Source of the DNA: Hydractinia symbiolongicarpus | Taxonomy: Eukaryota; Cnidaria; Hydrozoa; Anthoathecata; Hydractiniidae | Assembly: GCF_029227915.1 (NCBI RefSeq) | Contig: NC_079880.1 | Coordinates: 4,776,001-4,840,000 of the forward strand | Direction of reading: 5' to 3' | DNA: 64,000 nt | Shown here: one piece after another, positions 63,101 through 64,000 of the stretch | How positions within the stretch are numbered: position 1 is the stretch's first letter | Layout of the letters: each line of letters begins with the position of its first letter | Program-made: the position numbers and the translations under genes | The notes under the pieces: model-generated | Seen by the model: the letters and a program-made list of their open reading frames with translations, nothing else | Told to the model about the DNA's origin: nothing | Databases searched by the model: none

Positions 63101-64000
63101 TGTATACAAAGAAAGTACCCTGTGAGTAAACTCATTTCTAGATCGATTTTTTAAATTATTTTTTCACCACTAAAACGCATAAGACTTGTAGTTTTTAAAA
63201 ATGTTTTCATTTTTGATGAGACGCTGAATAAAAGAAGTTTAATCGCCGGCAAATGAAAACCCGCGATTTCCCGTAAATCCCGGCTTGGCCCGTATAGTCA
63301 AAAGTATACAAAGAAAGTACCCAGGGAGTAAACTCATTTCCCGAACGATTTTTTAAATTATTTTTTCACCACTAAAACGCATGAGACTTGTAGTTTTTAA
63401 AAATGTTTTCATTTTTGATGAGACGCTGAATAAAAGAAGTTTAATCGCCGGCAAACGAAAACCCGCGACTTCCCGTAAATCCCGGGCTTGGCCCGTATAG
63501 TCAAAAGTATACAAAGAAAGTACCCGGGGAGTAAACTCATTTCCCAAACGATTTTTTAAATTATTATTTCACCACTAAAACGCATGAGACTTGTAGTTTT
63601 CAAAAGTGTTTTCATTTTTGATGAGACGCTTAATGAAAGAGGTTTAATCGCCGGCAAACGAAAACCCGCGATTTCCCGTAAATCCCGGGCTTGGCCCGTA
63701 TAGTCAAATGTATACAAAGAAAGTACCCTGTGAGTAAACTCATTTCCAGAACGATTTTTTAAATTGTTTTTTCACCACTAAAACGCATAAGACTTGTAGT
63801 TTTTAAAAATGTTTTCATTTTTGATGAGACGCTGAATAAAAGAAGTTTAATCGCCGGCAAACGAAAACCCGCGATTTCCCGTAAATCCCGGCTTGGCCCG
63901 TATAGTCAAAAGTATACAAAGAAAGTACCCAGGGAGTAAACTCATTTCCCGAACGATTTTTTAAATTATTTTTTCACCACTAAAACGCATCAGACTTATA
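58340..64000 (+). repeat. 18-monomer-spaced duplication reaching the window end
   Basis: About 58340-60350 recurs at 61990-64000 with an offset of 3650 bp. Shared markers: cgcccgaatag, acttaaagttttc (58722 and 62372), tacatagaaag, cccatggagtaaac, attgttttttcacc and gcatcagacttata. The second copy is still matching when the window stops. Confidence 0.8.

Larger units (their letters stand above)
34878..64000 (+). repeat. 203-bp satellite array, right part
   Basis: The same satellite in the same orientation and phase continues directly after the inserted element. The first monomer resumes at gctgaataa, exactly where the left part stops. About 143 further copies run to the window end and beyond it. 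Variants specific to this side include ttcaatactaaaacg in place of ttcaccactaaaacg (from about 30.1 kb to 61.9 kb) and tagttgttaaaa (36.5, 38.3 and 41.1 kb). One monomer near 58060 has lost about 20 bp between gtatac and actcatttg. No other insertion was found. Confidence 0.98.

Noticed and set aside
2141-63547. Dozens of 60-90-codon open frames on both strands within the satellite, for example 2141-2356, 16120-16335 and 63353-63547
   Set aside because: They are the same repeat read over about one monomer. The unit length of 203 is not a multiple of 3, so frames break at each boundary, and near-identical peptides recur only because the DNA recurs. Several begin at non-ATG codons.
1-64000. CRISPR array
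   Set aside because: The repeat is continuous with no unique spacers, and the unit is far longer than CRISPR repeats.
1-64000. tRNA, rRNA or other Pol III genes in the monomer
   Set aside because: No A and B box pair and no cloverleaf could be made. agtcgaatg resembles only part of a B box.
1-64000. Telomeric or subtelomeric location because of the RecQ helicase (as in fungal telomere-linked helicases)
   Set aside because: There are no telomeric repeats, and the helicase lies between terminal inverted repeats with a target duplication, so it arrived by transposition.

Overview
The window is almost entirely one satellite DNA array. A monomer of about 203 bp is repeated head to tail on the plus strand from the first base to the last, roughly 298 copies by division. 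It is broken once, at 31420-34877, by an inserted 3458-bp DNA element. Two spliceosomal-type features, a GT-AG intron in a helicase gene and a splice-acceptor-like exon start, show a eukaryote. The RecQ-like helicase and a DUF6589-like protein within a terminal-inverted-repeat element would fit an early-branching animal such as a cnidarian or sponge, but this is only an inference from recalled family distribution.

Layout. 1-31419: satellite array, left part. 31411-31419 and 34878-34886: perfect 9-bp target-site duplication. 31420-34877: element with imperfect terminal inverted repeats of about 80 bp, each carrying an internal foldback. Inside are a two-exon RecQ-like helicase on the plus strand (31638-33388, with one in-frame stop before the Walker A motif) and, convergent to it, the 3' part of a DUF6589-like gene on the minus strand (33711-34298). 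34878-64000: satellite array, right part. No RNA gene, CRISPR array, telomeric repeat or host gene was seen.

The satellite is structured. Monomer variants recur in fixed order, so blocks of 3, 4, 9, 11, 12, 14, 18 and 37 monomers repeat as near-copies (higher-order repeats of 0.6 to 7.5 kb). Variant classes are also regional: one class is limited to the first 12 kb and the last 16 kb, another to 30-62 kb. This fits local unequal exchange or segmental amplification. Equivalent empty sites for the element survive in neighbouring higher-order repeats (near 38924 and 41758), so its insertion can be reconstructed from the window alone.

The only protein-coding content is in the element, and it looks decayed: the helicase has a stop codon and the DUF6589-like gene lacks most of its N-terminal part. 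The many short open frames in the satellite are by-products of the repeat and are not annotated as genes.
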